64,000 nt of DNA from Fibrobacterota bacterium (GCA_019509785.1 JAEKLQ010000030.1:1-64000); one strand, 5' to 3'; counted from the stretch's first letter, positions 33,943-43,288 are shown. The notes: a model not told the origin generated them from the letters alone. Numbers and translations: made by a program.

Positions 33943-34824
33943 CTAGCCCGCTTCGGGAACCGGCTTACGCGCTTTCAGCCATACGAACAGGCCGATGGCG
34001 AATACCATCATGGCCGCGCAAAGCTCCTGGCCGCGGGAGAACCGCCCCAAGAGGACGAAGCCGAGCTGGCGATCCGGTTCGCGGAAGAATTCGATGAAGA
34101 AGCGCACGAAGCCGTAGAGGAAGATGTATGCGGGGAACATTGATCCCTTAGGCGATTTCAGGCGGCGTAGGAAGAGCAAAACCAGGAAGATGAAGAAGCC
34201 CTCGAAGAAGGCCTCGTACAATTGGGACGGATGCCGCAGCAGATCGGGATCGGGGGAGAGCGGGAAGTACATGCCGATGGGCCGGTCGGTCACCCGGCCC
34301 CAGAGTTCGCCGTTGATGAAATTCCCTAAGCGACCGAAGACGTATCCGAGGGGGGCGATCGGGAAGAACAGATCGCAAAGGTTCCAGAAGTCGGCGGGCC
34401 GCCCGTCGGCCGTCTTATGCTTGCGGCAGAACAGGTATCCGCCCACGATGGCGCCGGTCACGCCGCCATGATAGGACATGCCGGAGATGCCCGTGAAATG
34501 AAACCCGCCATGGAAGCTGAAGGGGATGATGACTTCGAAGGGATGGGCCGCGTAATACTTGAGGTTATAGAAGAGGACATAGCCCAGCCGCCCGCCCGCC
34601 AGCACGCCGATGAAAGAATAGGTCAGCAGGTTCTTGAGGAACTCCACGTCGTAGCGATGGAAGCGTTCTTCGTTACGGCAGCGGGAACGGGCGAGGAAGT
34701 AGGTTACGGTGAAGGCCACCAGGTACATGAGGCCGTACCATTGGATGCGCAAAGGCCCGAGGTGGAGGAGAACGGGGTCCAGGTGGGAAGGGAGATGCTG
34801 CCACCAATAGAGGAATCCGCCCAT
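33943..34824 (-). CDS. lgt: Prolipoprotein diacylglyceryl transferase
   Basis: A 293-residue integral membrane enzyme with seven helices. It transfers diacylglycerol from phosphatidylglycerol to the lipobox Cys of prolipoproteins, the first lipoprotein maturation step. The signature GRLGNFINGELWGR is intact, SGMSYHGG holds the conserved His, and HPSQLYEAFFEG follows. Two stretches (YYAAHPFEVI, FSFHGGFHFT) lie in the family's periplasmic loop. Converges with the di-iron gene. Confidence 0.97.
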   Translation of the reverse strand: MGGFLYWWQHLPSHLDPVLLHLGPLRIQWYGLMYLVAFTVTYFLARSRCRNEERFHRYDVEFLKNLLTYSFIGVLAGGRLGYVLFYNLKYYAAHPFEVIIPFSFHGGFHFTGISGMSYHGGVTGAIVGGYLFCRKHKTADGRPADFWNLCDLFFPIAPLGYVFGRLGNFINGELWGRVTDRPIGMYFPLSPDPDLLRHPSQLYEAFFEGFFIFLVLLFLRRLKSPKGSMFPAYIFLYGFVRFFIEFFREPDRQLGFVLLGRFSRGQELCAAMMVFAIGLFVWLKARKPVPEAG

Positions 34825-34908
34825 GCTTGCCTTCCAAGCCCCTTATGCGATGGGGCTCCTTCGTTTTCGATCCGACCGAAAGTAGAAAAATTCCTAGCTT
34901 AGCCTCCC

Positions 34909-35796
34909 ATGCCGGGCCCCCATAAGGACGCCATCACCGCCGCCGTCCGCGGCGTGCAGGAACGGATCTCCGCCTTCCTTTCCGGCGAAGACAAATCCTT
35001 CCGCGAGGACGCGTGGACCTACGCGTCGGGCCTTGGGGGCGGAGTCACGCGCACCTGGGAAGACGGGCCTTTGCTGGAGAAGGGAGGCGTGGGCTTCTCC
35101 GCCATCACCGGTTCCTCCTTGCCGCCCGCGGCGGCCACCCAATTCAGGATCGCGCCCGGCACGCCTTTCTACGCCACCGGCGTCAGCCTGGTCATGCACC
35201 CCCGTAACCCGCATGTTCCCACCATCCACATGAACGTCCGCTACTTCGAGGCGGGCGACGTGTGGTGGTTCGGCGGCGGGGTGGACGTGACCCCGTATTA
35301 TCCGGTGGAGGCGCAGGTGATCGGTTTCCATCGCGCCCTCCGGGACCTGTGCCTGCGCCATGGCCGGGATTACCTGGCTTGGAAGGATGCCTGCGACGCG
35401 TACTTCTTCCTCAAGCATCGCGGCGAGCCGCGCGGCGTGGGCGGCCTGTTCTTCGATCATCTGCGCGAGGACAAGGAGAAGGATTTCGCCTGGGCCGAAG
35501 CGCTCGGGCTGGCCTTCCCTGATCTTTATCGGCCCTTTCTGACCGGAAGGGACATGGCCGTCAGCGAGCGGGAGCGGGACTTCCAATTGTACCGCCGCGG
35601 GCGTTACGTGGAATTCAACCTGCTCTGGGACCGCGGCACCCTGTTCGGATTGCAATCCGGCGGGCGCACCGAATCCATCCTCCTGTCCATGCCCCCCTTG
35701 GCCAAATGGACCTACGGCTGGACGCCCGAGCCCGGCAGCCCGGAAGCGCGCCTGACCGAGCATTTCCTGAAGCCCCAGCCTTGGGCGGACCTGTAG
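34909..35796 (+). CDS. hemF: Oxygen-dependent coproporphyrinogen III oxidase
   Basis: A 295-residue enzyme of haem synthesis that oxidatively decarboxylates two propionates of coproporphyrinogen III using O2. Family motifs: GGVTRTWEDG, NPHVPTIHMNVRYFEA with the catalytic-site His residues, WWFGGGVDVTPYYP, RGVGGLFFDHL and YVEFNLLWDRGT. It indicates an aerobic or facultative lifestyle. It is divergent from lgt with 84 bases between. Confidence 0.96.
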   Translation: MPGPHKDAITAAVRGVQERISAFLSGEDKSFREDAWTYASGLGGGVTRTWEDGPLLEKGGVGFSAITGSSLPPAAATQFRIAPGTPFYATGVSLVMHPRNPHVPTIHMNVRYFEAGDVWWFGGGVDVTPYYPVEAQVIGFHRALRDLCLRHGRDYLAWKDACDAYFFLKHRGEPRGVGGLFFDHLREDKEKDFAWAEALGLAFPDLYRPFLTGRDMAVSERERDFQLYRRGRYVEFNLLWDRGTLFGLQSGGRTESILLSMPPLAKWTYGWTPEPGSPEARLTEHFLKPQPWADL

Positions 35797-35925
35797 CGGG
35801 TGGTCTTGCGGGCCGCGGCGGTTCGCGGTAAGCGCCGATTTCCCGGACCGGATCCCGGTTGCCCATCCGGCCCCAAGTCGATATATTCAGGGCCTCAGTG
35901 CCCCGGACCCTAAGAGGAGAAAAGC

Positions 35926-36420
35926 ATGACCTGTTCCCGTGGTATGGCCTTCGCCGCCCTTTTGTGCCTCGCCCCCGTCCTCGCGTCCGCCGCTCCCAAA
36001 TGGGACGTAGGGCTACGGGCGGACATCTTCGATGACAACTACAAGCTCGGCGTGGGCGGGGAGTTGGGGGTTATCGGCTCCGCCAACGACGATTGGGACT
36101 TCGGCTTGCACCTGAACTACAACCATTTCGCCCCCCAAACCGACGGCTGGAAAGCCGCCGAGGAGTTCGGGGGCTACGTAGCCGCCTACTGGAAGCCGAA
36201 AATAGACCAGGCTTTCTGGTTACGCCTGGGGCCGCACGCGGGTTACTCCCACGTCGTGAACCATTACGTGGATCTGGGCGGGGATGCCATGGCCGTTTTC
36301 AAGGCGACCCCAACCCTCGATTTCTACGCCGTGGTGGTGCCTTCGTTCTTCATAGGCAAGAACGCCCAAGCCATGACGCGCATCGGGCTGGGGCTCGAAT
36401 TCCACGCCGTGGGGCCTTAA
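35926..36420 (+). CDS. Small outer-membrane beta-barrel-like protein
   Basis: A 164-residue protein starting behind GAGGAG, with a signal peptide (FAALLCLAPVLASAA). The mature part alternates as eight short amphipathic strands (KWDVGLRADIF, DWDFGLHLNYN, AFWLRLGPHAGY, MTRIGLGLEFHAV), like small OmpA/OmpX-type barrels. The last strand ends HAVGP rather than in an aromatic residue. Function unknown. It precedes the Nudix gene by 10 bases, so the two may be cotranscribed. Confidence 0.7.
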   Translation: MTCSRGMAFAALLCLAPVLASAAPKWDVGLRADIFDDNYKLGVGGELGVIGSANDDWDFGLHLNYNHFAPQTDGWKAAEEFGGYVAAYWKPKIDQAFWLRLGPHAGYSHVVNHYVDLGGDAMAVFKATPTLDFYAVVVPSFFIGKNAQAMTRIGLGLEFHAVGP

Positions 36421-36430
36421 TCATCCGATC

Positions 36431-37096
36431 ATGCAGGAACCGGAGAGACTGCTCGCGGCCCCGAAATACCGGGCTTGGAAGCGCACCGTGGAAGCCAACG
36501 GTTGCGTCTTCCGTAAAGTGGAGCTGCTGGCCGATTGTTGCAAGCAGGATGGCTCCCTGCTCTTCGCGCTCCTGAAGACCCGCATCGAAGATCCCGCCGG
36601 CCGGCCCTTGCCGGCCTATGCGCTCTTGCGCGGGCATGCGGTGGTGGTCGTCACGGAGGTCGCCGACTTGGAGACGGGCGAGAGGAAATTCCTCATGCTG
36701 CGCCAACGGCGCGTGGGGAGCGGAGCCGAAACCCTGGAGTTCCCGGCCGGCATGGTGGACGAGAACGTGGACGACCCCGCCGCGGTGGCCATCCGGGAGT
36801 TGCACGAGGAGACGGGACTGGAAGTAAGGCGCGATCAATTGATCCGGCTGAATGAGCGGCCCTTGTATACCTCTTCGGGCCTGGATGACGAGGCCATCCA
36901 CTTCTTCGGCTGCTCGCTGGACCTCCCCTCTAAGGAGTACCAGGCCCTGCAAGGCGGCGCCCGCGGCAAGGCGGAGGAAGGCGAGTTCATCCGCCTGGAA
37001 CTGTGGGATCACGATCAGGCCTTGCCGCATATCGATTCGGTGCAGGTGAGGCTGGGCTTCTGCCTTTGGCGCGGGCGGCCGCGAGGGGCCTTCTGA
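36431..37096 (+). CDS. Nudix hydrolase with altered Nudix box
   Basis: A 221-residue protein. The Nudix region reads EFPAGMVDENVDDPAAVAIR followed by ELHEETGL. The REx2EExG core, which binds metal, is intact. Compared with the usual GX5EX7REUXEE pattern there is one extra residue and the first Glu is Asp. The N-terminal strand-rich half resembles ADP-ribose and nucleotide-sugar pyrophosphatases (NudF, NUDT14). A nucleoside-diphosphate sugar is the likely substrate. Confidence 0.85.
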   Translation: MQEPERLLAAPKYRAWKRTVEANGCVFRKVELLADCCKQDGSLLFALLKTRIEDPAGRPLPAYALLRGHAVVVVTEVADLETGERKFLMLRQRRVGSGAETLEFPAGMVDENVDDPAAVAIRELHEETGLEVRRDQLIRLNERPLYTSSGLDDEAIHFFGCSLDLPSKEYQALQGGARGKAEEGEFIRLELWDHDQALPHIDSVQVRLGFCLWRGRPRGAF

Positions 37097-37941
37097 AGAA
37101 AATCCTTCTCCGCCTCTATCATACCCTGGTCCGATGCGCGCGGCTGAGGCCCGTCCAGGTACGCAAAGCGTTCCAAGTCTTCGCCGAGCCCATCTCCGCC
37201 TTGTTGTACTACGTGGCGCTGAAAGGGATCCGTTCCCCGATCCGCATCGGCCTTAAGGGCGGCGGTTCCTACCGGTTGGAGTTCGGGGACGATTTCCTGG
37301 TCCTATGGAGCGCCTGGGTGGATGAGGAATACCCGCTCGCGGGCGGGGAGGCGGTCATCTTCGATGCCGGCGCCAACCTCGGCGCGTTCGCGCTCTACGC
37401 CGCCCATACCTGCCCCCGGGCCCAGGTGTATGCCTTGGAGCCGGTGGCGACCACCTTCCGGAAGCTGGAGGGGAATCTGGCGTCCGCGCCCGACGCATCC
37501 AAGGGCCGCCGCATTACGGCGCTCCAGGCGGGCGTCGCGGGAACCAGCGGGGTCCGGGAAATCTACGCCGCCGAACGGAGTCCTTATAGCAGCTTCTACG
37601 CGGGTGGGGCCGGCGCTGCTGGCGCGGCGGGCGTCGCTAGTGCGGCGGGTGTCGAACAGGTAAAGGTACTGAGCTTGGCGGACTGGATCGAGGCGGCCGG
37701 GGTTTCCGGTCAGGTCGATTTCCTCAAGATGGATTGCGAAGGGGCCGAGATGGAAACCCTTCTGGGAGCGGGCCCGGAAACGCTGCGGCGCTTCAACCGC
37801 ATCATCTTCGAATTCCACGAGATCTCGGGCATCCCGTATGCGCGCGTGGCGGATCATTTGTCCGCCGCGGGGTTCGTTTGCCGGAGCAGCCGCCGCGATC
37901 CGCGCTCCCGCACCGGCATCGCGCGTTTCGACCGCGCCTGA
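37003..37941 (+). CDS. FkbM-family methyltransferase
   Basis: Up to 312 residues. SAM motif VIFDAGANLGAFALYAAHT, the acidic YALEPVATTF, and the FkbM element QVDFLKMDCEGAEMETLLG are clear. FkbM enzymes O-methylate sugars and polyketides. The start is uncertain: GTG 37003 overlaps the Nudix gene by 94 bases and TTG 37066 by 31 bases. The conserved domain begins near residue 110, so either start is possible. A Gly/Ala-rich run (AGGAGAAGAAGVASAAG) interrupts the domain near residues 200-216 and looks like a low-complexity insertion. Confidence 0.82.
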   Translation: MGSRSGLAAYRFGAGEAGLLPLARAAARGLLKKILLRLYHTLVRCARLRPVQVRKAFQVFAEPISALLYYVALKGIRSPIRIGLKGGGSYRLEFGDDFLVLWSAWVDEEYPLAGGEAVIFDAGANLGAFALYAAHTCPRAQVYALEPVATTFRKLEGNLASAPDASKGRRITALQAGVAGTSGVREIYAAERSPYSSFYAGGAGAAGAAGVASAAGVEQVKVLSLADWIEAAGVSGQVDFLKMDCEGAEMETLLGAGPETLRRFNRIIFEFHEISGIPYARVADHLSAAGFVCRSSRRDPRSRTGIARFDRA

Positions 37942-37970
37942 ATCGCGGTTTTTCTGGCTAGATTTCGCGC

Positions 37971-39182
37971 ATGCCGAAGTCACGAACCATAGCCGCTCCC
38001 GCCCTGCGCCTCCGCGATTTCACCGAGTCGGTCATCCGCGAGCAGACGCGCATGGCGCATCTGCATGGGGCGGTTAACCTGGCCCAGGGTTTTCCGGATT
38101 TCCCCTGCGACCCGGCTCTCAAGGAATTCGCCCGCGCCTCCGTCGACGGCGATTTCAACCAGTATTCCATCACCTGGGGCATGGCCTCCCTGCGCCAGGC
38201 CATCGCCAAGAAGGTCGGGGCCTATAACGGGATCCAGGCCGATCCGGACCGTAACGTTACGGTTACCTGCGGGGCGACCGAGGCCATGATCTGCGCCTTC
38301 CTCTCCACCTTGGATCCGGGCAAGGAGGTCATCCTCTTCCAGCCCTTCTACGAGAACTACCATCCGGACGCCTACCTCTGCGGGGCCAAGCCGGTGTACG
38401 TGACCTTACGGGAACCGGACTGGTCCATCGATGAGAGGGAACTGGCGCGCGCCTTCAACAACCGCACCGCGGCCATCGTCATCAATACGCCGCACAACCC
38501 CACCGGCAAGGTCTTCACCCGGAAAGAGCTGACCCTCATCGCCAAGCATTGCCAACGCTGGGGAGTGAAAGTGTTCTCGGACGAAATCTATGAGCATATC
38601 CTGTACGATGGGTCCGTGCACGTGAGCCCGGCTTCGCTGCCGGGCCTGGAAGATCTCACGGTTACCATCGGCAGCGCTTCCAAGACCTACGGCATCACGG
38701 GTTGGCGGGTAGGCTGGGCCGTGGCGGATGCGCGCCTCACCGACGGCTTGCGGCAGGTGCACGACTTCATGACCGTCTGCGCGGCGACGCCTTTGCAGGA
38801 AGCGGTGCGCGGGGCCTTAGGGCTAGGTCCCGGCTTCTACCAGGAGTTGGCCGAGCATTACCGGGCGCGGCGGGATTTCCTGGTCGCCGGCCTGGAGGCA
38901 GCCGGTTTCCATTGCCATGTTCCCAAGGGCGCCTATTACGTCATGGCGGACGTCGCCGATTTGATCAAAGGACGCTTCCGGAACGATGCCGAGTTGGCCC
39001 GCCACCTGGTGGAGAAAACCAAGGTGGCCGCCGTTCCCGGCAGCTCATTCTATAAATCCAAGGCGCTCTCGGGCCGCGCCGCCGCGACGGTCGCCCACAA
39101 GCTGCGCTTCTGCTTCTGCAAAAAGGAAGAGACCTTGGCGCTGGCGGTGGAACGGCTGGGGGAATTCCGCCGCTCCCTGTGA
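37971..39182 (+). CDS. Class I PLP-dependent aminotransferase
   Basis: A 403-residue fold-type I aminotransferase. The PLP Lys is in GSASKTYGITGWRVGW; other marks are NLAQGFPDFPCD, VTCGATEAMI, INTPHNPTGKVFT with the cofactor Asn, VFSDEIYEHI and C-terminal RFCFCKKEETL. It is closest in pattern to methionine/kynurenine/aspartate-type enzymes (YbdL-like). The exact amino acid is not decided by sequence. It stands alone between the FkbM gene and a convergent methyltransferase. Confidence 0.9.
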   Translation: MPKSRTIAAPALRLRDFTESVIREQTRMAHLHGAVNLAQGFPDFPCDPALKEFARASVDGDFNQYSITWGMASLRQAIAKKVGAYNGIQADPDRNVTVTCGATEAMICAFLSTLDPGKEVILFQPFYENYHPDAYLCGAKPVYVTLREPDWSIDERELARAFNNRTAAIVINTPHNPTGKVFTRKELTLIAKHCQRWGVKVFSDEIYEHILYDGSVHVSPASLPGLEDLTVTIGSASKTYGITGWRVGWAVADARLTDGLRQVHDFMTVCAATPLQEAVRGALGLGPGFYQELAEHYRARRDFLVAGLEAAGFHCHVPKGAYYVMADVADLIKGRFRNDAELARHLVEKTKVAAVPGSSFYKSKALSGRAAATVAHKLRFCFCKKEETLALAVERLGEFRRSL

Positions 39183-39218
39183 TTTTTCCCGCTAACGGCC
39201 GCGTTTTGGGAGAGGGTC

Positions 39219-40682
39219 TTACGGCCTCTGCGCGGCATCCAGGCGCGACATCACTTGTTCCATCCGTCGTTCCGCCTGCGTTGCTCCCGGTTCCATGCGG
39301 CCTTCCGTCCCGGTTGGCCTTCCTTCCTCCCGCCCCTTCGGGACGGCCCTGCCGCGCAATAAACCTTCGACCCTATCGCGCAGGCCCCGGTTTCCCCGTA
39401 TCTCCAATGCGGCCGGGAATTCCGGCGGCTCCATGGAGGCTTCCAGCGGGCTCCGCAGCAAGGCCTTGAGTTCCGCGCTCGCGCATTCATCCGGCCAAAT
39501 CGCGCCCAGGCGGCCCAGTCGCTGCAAGGCGCGCGGGGGCATGCGGGCGGCCCAGGCATCGGCCCGGGAGGGGCGGCCGCGCAGGTTGGCCAGGAAATGC
39601 ATCCAGATCGAACGGCGCCGGTACCAGGGTAACTTGCGCGTTTCCCGGTAGCCCCACCAGGATGCGGGCGGGTTCCGCAACGCCAGCGCCGAAGGAAGAT
39701 GGACGGGGAAAGGGCGACGGGAATTTTCCGCGCCGCCGCCCGGACCTGCGTTTCCGATGGCTTCGCCCGCCGGGCCTATCTTGGCCAAGTACAACTCCAG
39801 ATTATTCTCGAAACGGCGATCGGCAATGCGCGCCCCCAAGGCCGCCGCCGTGGGGACTTCCAGCAAGGGATTGGGCAAATCGTCCAACTCCCCGTAGCGA
39901 TCATAAAGCCCGATAGGAGCAAGGCCCGCGTCCGCGAGGGCCCGCAACCAATAGGCCGCCCCTAGGCGCGCCTCGCGCGCATGGAAAAAGGTATCGACCA
40001 AGCGCGCCGGATGGGAGAGGACGTCATGCATGGGGGCGAGGCGGGCGCGTAGGGCGGGGGAGACTTCGGCCAGGGCCTGAAGCAGGGACCGGGCCGGCTC
40101 GCGATCGCCGGGTTCCGTCCCTTCCAGGCCGAGAAGTGCGAAGGCCCTTTGCAGGTGGCGGATCCAGGTTCGCGCTTCGCTATTGTAAACCATGATGCGA
40201 GCCGTTCCACCGGGAGCGAGCAGGCGGGCGATGCGCCCCAAGGCCGCCGCGGGCCGGGCCATATGATGCAGCACGCCATAGCAATCGACATGCGCCAATC
40301 CTTCCGGAAGCGGGATATCTTCGTCCCCGAGATCGGCCCGCAGCCATTCCATCGCGCGCATGCGCGGGAGACAGCGAAGCCGCGCGCGCCTAAGGCTGCG
40401 CGCCGACAGATCCATCGCTATAAGACCGTGGCGGCGCGGCTCCCAGAAGGTGGATAGATAAGGGAAGACGTCTCCGCACCCGGCCAAGAGCACGGCGGGC
40501 GCCGGGGCGCGCCGCAGGGACGGTTCCAAGCCGCGCTGCTCCAGCACGCGCGCCGCGAAGAGGGAATTGGAAGCGTAGGCTTCTTGGCCGCGCAAGGGAA
40601 GGAACAATCCGTACGCGGGATAAGGAAACGCTTCGTACTGAGCGCGCACGTGCGCGGCCACATCCGATCCCTTGGCATTCAT
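39219..40682 (-). CDS. Large class I SAM methyltransferase, substrate unknown
   Basis: A 487-residue protein from ATG 40682. It opens with HVRAQYEAFPYPAYG, typical of a methyltransferase group with a QYExxPYP entry. The SAM site follows (AVLLAGCGDVFPYLSTF; LIAMDLSARSLRRAR) and then HVDCYGVLHHMARPAAAL. The C-terminal 250 residues are an uncharacterised, Arg-rich helical region. The last 40 residues (KGREEGRPTGTEGR and on) look disordered. Longer upstream reading to 41054 is rejected because it mirrors the divergent cobalamin gene. Confidence 0.8.
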   Translation of the reverse strand: MNAKGSDVAAHVRAQYEAFPYPAYGLFLPLRGQEAYASNSLFAARVLEQRGLEPSLRRAPAPAVLLAGCGDVFPYLSTFWEPRRHGLIAMDLSARSLRRARLRCLPRMRAMEWLRADLGDEDIPLPEGLAHVDCYGVLHHMARPAAALGRIARLLAPGGTARIMVYNSEARTWIRHLQRAFALLGLEGTEPGDREPARSLLQALAEVSPALRARLAPMHDVLSHPARLVDTFFHAREARLGAAYWLRALADAGLAPIGLYDRYGELDDLPNPLLEVPTAAALGARIADRRFENNLELYLAKIGPAGEAIGNAGPGGGAENSRRPFPVHLPSALALRNPPASWWGYRETRKLPWYRRRSIWMHFLANLRGRPSRADAWAARMPPRALQRLGRLGAIWPDECASAELKALLRSPLEASMEPPEFPAALEIRGNRGLRDRVEGLLRGRAVPKGREEGRPTGTEGRMEPGATQAERRMEQVMSRLDAAQRP

Positions 40683-40721
40683 ACGCTTCCATTGTAACGC
40701 TTTTGGATTACATTCTCCCCC

Positions 40722-41462
40722 ATGGCTATTCGCATTTCCCGCGTTTATACTCGCGGCGGAGACAAAGGCAAGACATCCTTGGTAGGCGGCGTCCGCGTGG
40801 ACAAGGATTGCCGGAAATTGGAAAGCTACGGCACCGTGGACGAGCTGCTTTGCCTGGTGGGCACGGCGCGCACCGTCCTTTCGACCATCCCAGGCCGCGT
40901 CTCCGGCGCCAAGAAGGCGTCCTCCGCCAAGTCCCCGGTGGGACAAAAGGCTCCCGCCTCTCCCGCCTCTCCGGCCGATCTCGAAGCCCAATTGCGCCGC
41001 GTCCAGAATCGCCTGTTCGATGTCGGCAGCCTGCTCGCCACCCCGGCCGGCCAAACTTATCCCGGCATGCCCACGCTCTCCGAAACCGATGTCTCGACGC
41101 TGGAAAAGGAAATGGACTTGTTGCAGACCGTGCTACCGGTCTTGGATTCCTTCGTCCTGCCCGGCGGGTCCCCGGCCAATGCGGCTTTGCATCAATGCCG
41201 CGCGGTGTGCCGGCGGGCCGAACGCGAGGCCCTGCGGCTGGCGCGCGAAGAAGCCGTCGATCCGCTCCTGCTGAAATTCCTGAATCGCCTGTCGGACTGG
41301 TTCTTCGTGCTGTCGCGCTATGCGGCTTGGCTGGAGGGCGCTCCGGAATACCTGTGGGAATACGGCGCGAAGAAAGGGAAAGCGAACCGTGCGACCATGA
41401 CCGAAGCGGCCGCAGCCGAAGGGTCAAGGGGCCGGGCCGTCAGGAAACCGCGTTCTCCCTGA
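40722..41462 (+). CDS. Cob(I)alamin adenosyltransferase, PduO type
   Basis: A 246-residue enzyme that transfers adenosyl from ATP to cob(I)alamin. ATP-binding TRGGDKGKTSLVGG is near the N-terminus, ESYGTVDELLCLVG and the C-terminal RAVCRRAEREA and LNRLSDWFFVLSRYAAW are typical. An insertion of about 25 residues (KKASSAKSPVGQKAPASP) sits after the second motif. Its presence implies use of adenosylcobalamin, for example by a mutase elsewhere in the genome. It overlaps the regulator at 41440 tail to tail by 23 bases. Confidence 0.93.
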   Translation: MAIRISRVYTRGGDKGKTSLVGGVRVDKDCRKLESYGTVDELLCLVGTARTVLSTIPGRVSGAKKASSAKSPVGQKAPASPASPADLEAQLRRVQNRLFDVGSLLATPAGQTYPGMPTLSETDVSTLEKEMDLLQTVLPVLDSFVLPGGSPANAALHQCRAVCRRAEREALRLAREEAVDPLLLKFLNRLSDWFFVLSRYAAWLEGAPEYLWEYGAKKGKANRATMTEAAAAEGSRGRAVRKPRSP

Positions 41463-41838
41463 CGGTGCTCAGCATCGCCCGTACGGCATCGGTGAACGAG
41501 CGCGGCGTGAAGGGCTTGAGCAGGAAACGTTCGTTGGCGTCGGCGCGGTCCGCGAGCCGGTCCGCCTCTTCCTTCCCCGACATGTAAAGCACCTTGAGCG
41601 TCGGCAGACGGGACCGTAGGGCCTGGGCCGCCTCGAAACCGTCCATCCCCGTCCCCAGGTTCACGTCCGTGATCAGAAGCTGGATCGATCCGCCCCTGGC
41701 CTCCATGAGATCCAGGGCTTCCTCGCCGTCCTGGCAGGAGAGCACTTCGTAACCTGCCAACCGCAACAGGGTGCGCAGCAGGCTTCTCACCGCATCCTCG
41801 TCCTCGATTACCAGGATGGTCCGTACCTTATCTTGCAT
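41440..41838 (-). CDS. Stand-alone receiver-domain response regulator
   Basis: A 132-residue CheY-like protein with only a receiver. Acidic pocket IEDEDA, phospho-acceptor Asp 58 (QLLITDVNLG), Ser/Thr position LYMSGKEE and Lys 108 (LLKPF). Sequence style (TDVN, LKVLYMSG) is close to the receiver of the hybrid kinase at 1960, so it could belong to a phosphorelay with such kinases. No kinase is adjacent. Confidence 0.92.
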   Translation of the reverse strand: MQDKVRTILVIEDEDAVRSLLRTLLRLAGYEVLSCQDGEEALDLMEARGGSIQLLITDVNLGTGMDGFEAAQALRSRLPTLKVLYMSGKEEADRLADRADANERFLLKPFTPRSFTDAVRAMLSTVRENAVS

Positions 41839-41862
41839 GCCTACCCCATGATGCCGGTGACG

Positions 41863-42309
41863 CTAGCCGCCGGATTCGCCTTCGCCGAGCCGGTGTTTCA
41901 GATCATCGTTGAGCTTGTCCAGGGACAGGCGCACGTAATGCTCCACGTCGCGGCGGCGGAATCGCAATCCCAGGCCGGTGTGGTACACTTCCTGGAAAAA
42001 AATCACGCGACCATCGTCCTTTTCCTTCAGGCGAAGGACGTGCTCGGAGGCCAGGAACCAGGCGCCGAGCTTATGGGCGTAGGTCCAGCTCAAATACTTG
42101 GGAGCCATGAAACCGGTGATGGTGCCCGCCACGGTCTGCACGGGCTTTCCCCAGTACTGCAGATCCACTTCCAGCGGCGCATCGGCCGCGGCCTGGCCGC
42201 GCACCGCTTTCATCAGGCGATTCCACTCGGGATAGGCGGCGAAATCGGTGAGGATGCTCCAGACCCGCTCCGACGGGCCTTGCAAGGCGATCTCGGTGGC
42301 GATCTTCAT
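41863..42309 (-). CDS. SRPBCC-family protein
   Basis: A 148-residue START/Bet v1-like fold. The start (EIALQGPSERVWSILTDFAAYPEWN) and the last helix (HYVRLSLDKLNDDLKHRL) are typical of SRPBCC domains that bind hydrophobic ligands. It is close to polyketide-cyclase-like and CoxG-like members, but no ligand can be named. Same direction as the nitrilase upstream, 30 bases apart. Confidence 0.85.
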   Translation of the reverse strand: MKIATEIALQGPSERVWSILTDFAAYPEWNRLMKAVRGQAAADAPLEVDLQYWGKPVQTVAGTITGFMAPKYLSWTYAHKLGAWFLASEHVLRLKEKDDGRVIFFQEVYHTGLGLRFRRRDVEHYVRLSLDKLNDDLKHRLGEGESGG

Positions 42310-42339
42310 GCTTCGTGAAAGGTAGTATTTCGCCGGCGA

Positions 42340-43254
42340 TTATATCGCAAAGAAGTCCCAGGGCTGCCGATCGCGCAAGGCGGGGAAGTGCTTGCGCCAT
42401 TGCTTGCAAGCGTCCAGATCCAACTTGGCCCGAAGCAAACCTTCTTCCGCGCCCGCCTGCGCGACCGGCTCGCCCTTAGGCGAGTACACGGCCGATCCGC
42501 CCGCATAGCGGAGGGCGTCCTGTTCCCCGCAGCAATTGACCCCGGCCACGAAAGCCTGGTTCTCGATGGCCCGCGCCTGGAGCAAGGCGCGCCAATGGCT
42601 TTGCCGGGCCTCGGGCCAATTGGCTTGCACCAGGATCAAGTGCGTGCCGCGGCCGGAGCCCGCGCGGTAAAGTTCCGGGAAGCGCAGGTCGTAGCAAATC
42701 GTAGGCTGCACCACCCACCCCTCCACGTCGACGGTGACGATTTCGCGTCCGGCCTCGAAGAGCTTATCCTCGCCGCCGTAGCTGAAGGGATGGATTTTAC
42801 GGTAGGAGGTCCGCTCCGAGCCATCGGGGCCGAAGAGCAGGCTGAGATTGCGGTAAAGTCCCGCAGCCGTAAGCGGGCTCTGGGCTTCGTCCCCTTGGCC
42901 GGCGGTCCCGCCATGAAGTTCCCGGGCCCCCGGCTGGGATGCTTCCACCGTGGTCCCGGCCACCCAGCAGCGGGTCCTGCGGGCCAGGTCGGCGAGGAAG
43001 GCGCGGTCCGCCGCGGCCACGCCGGCCAGGGCTTCCGGGCCGAGGCTTCCCGCGGGAGTACGTCCGGAAGCGGGATTCGCTCCTCCCGATAACGTCGCGG
43101 CATCCAGGTAACCCGTGCTGAATAGTTCCGGAAGCACGATCATCGCCGGAACCGAGGGCTTGATGGGCGCGGTCAATGCCTGCACCTTGGCCCGATTCAA
43201 TTCGGGCTTCCCTCGCGCGATAGCCATTTGCACCAGGTGCAGTTCCATTTCCAT
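42340..43254 (-). CDS. Carbon-nitrogen hydrolase, omega-amidase-like
   Basis: A 304-residue nitrilase-superfamily enzyme. The catalytic triad is visible: Glu in IVLPELFSTGY, Lys in YRKIHPF and Cys in QPTICYDLRFPELYR. The FSYGGEDKLFEAG stretch and the C-terminal KHFPALRDRQPWDF resemble YafV-like omega-amidases that hydrolyse alpha-keto-glutaramate type amides. An insertion of about 25 residues (SGGANPASGRTPAGSLG) follows the Glu region. Substrate assignment is tentative. Confidence 0.88.
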   Translation of the reverse strand: MEMELHLVQMAIARGKPELNRAKVQALTAPIKPSVPAMIVLPELFSTGYLDAATLSGGANPASGRTPAGSLGPEALAGVAAADRAFLADLARRTRCWVAGTTVEASQPGARELHGGTAGQGDEAQSPLTAAGLYRNLSLLFGPDGSERTSYRKIHPFSYGGEDKLFEAGREIVTVDVEGWVVQPTICYDLRFPELYRAGSGRGTHLILVQANWPEARQSHWRALLQARAIENQAFVAGVNCCGEQDALRYAGGSAVYSPKGEPVAQAGAEEGLLRAKLDLDACKQWRKHFPALRDRQPWDFFAI

Positions 43255-43288
43255 AGCCTTCTAATGTTAATTTAACCCCGAGGCACGT

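Noticed and set aside
39219-41054. Methyltransferase extended to 611 residues
   Set aside because: The first 124 residues mirror the divergent cobalamin adenosyltransferase; the QYExxPYP start after ATG 40682 fits the family.
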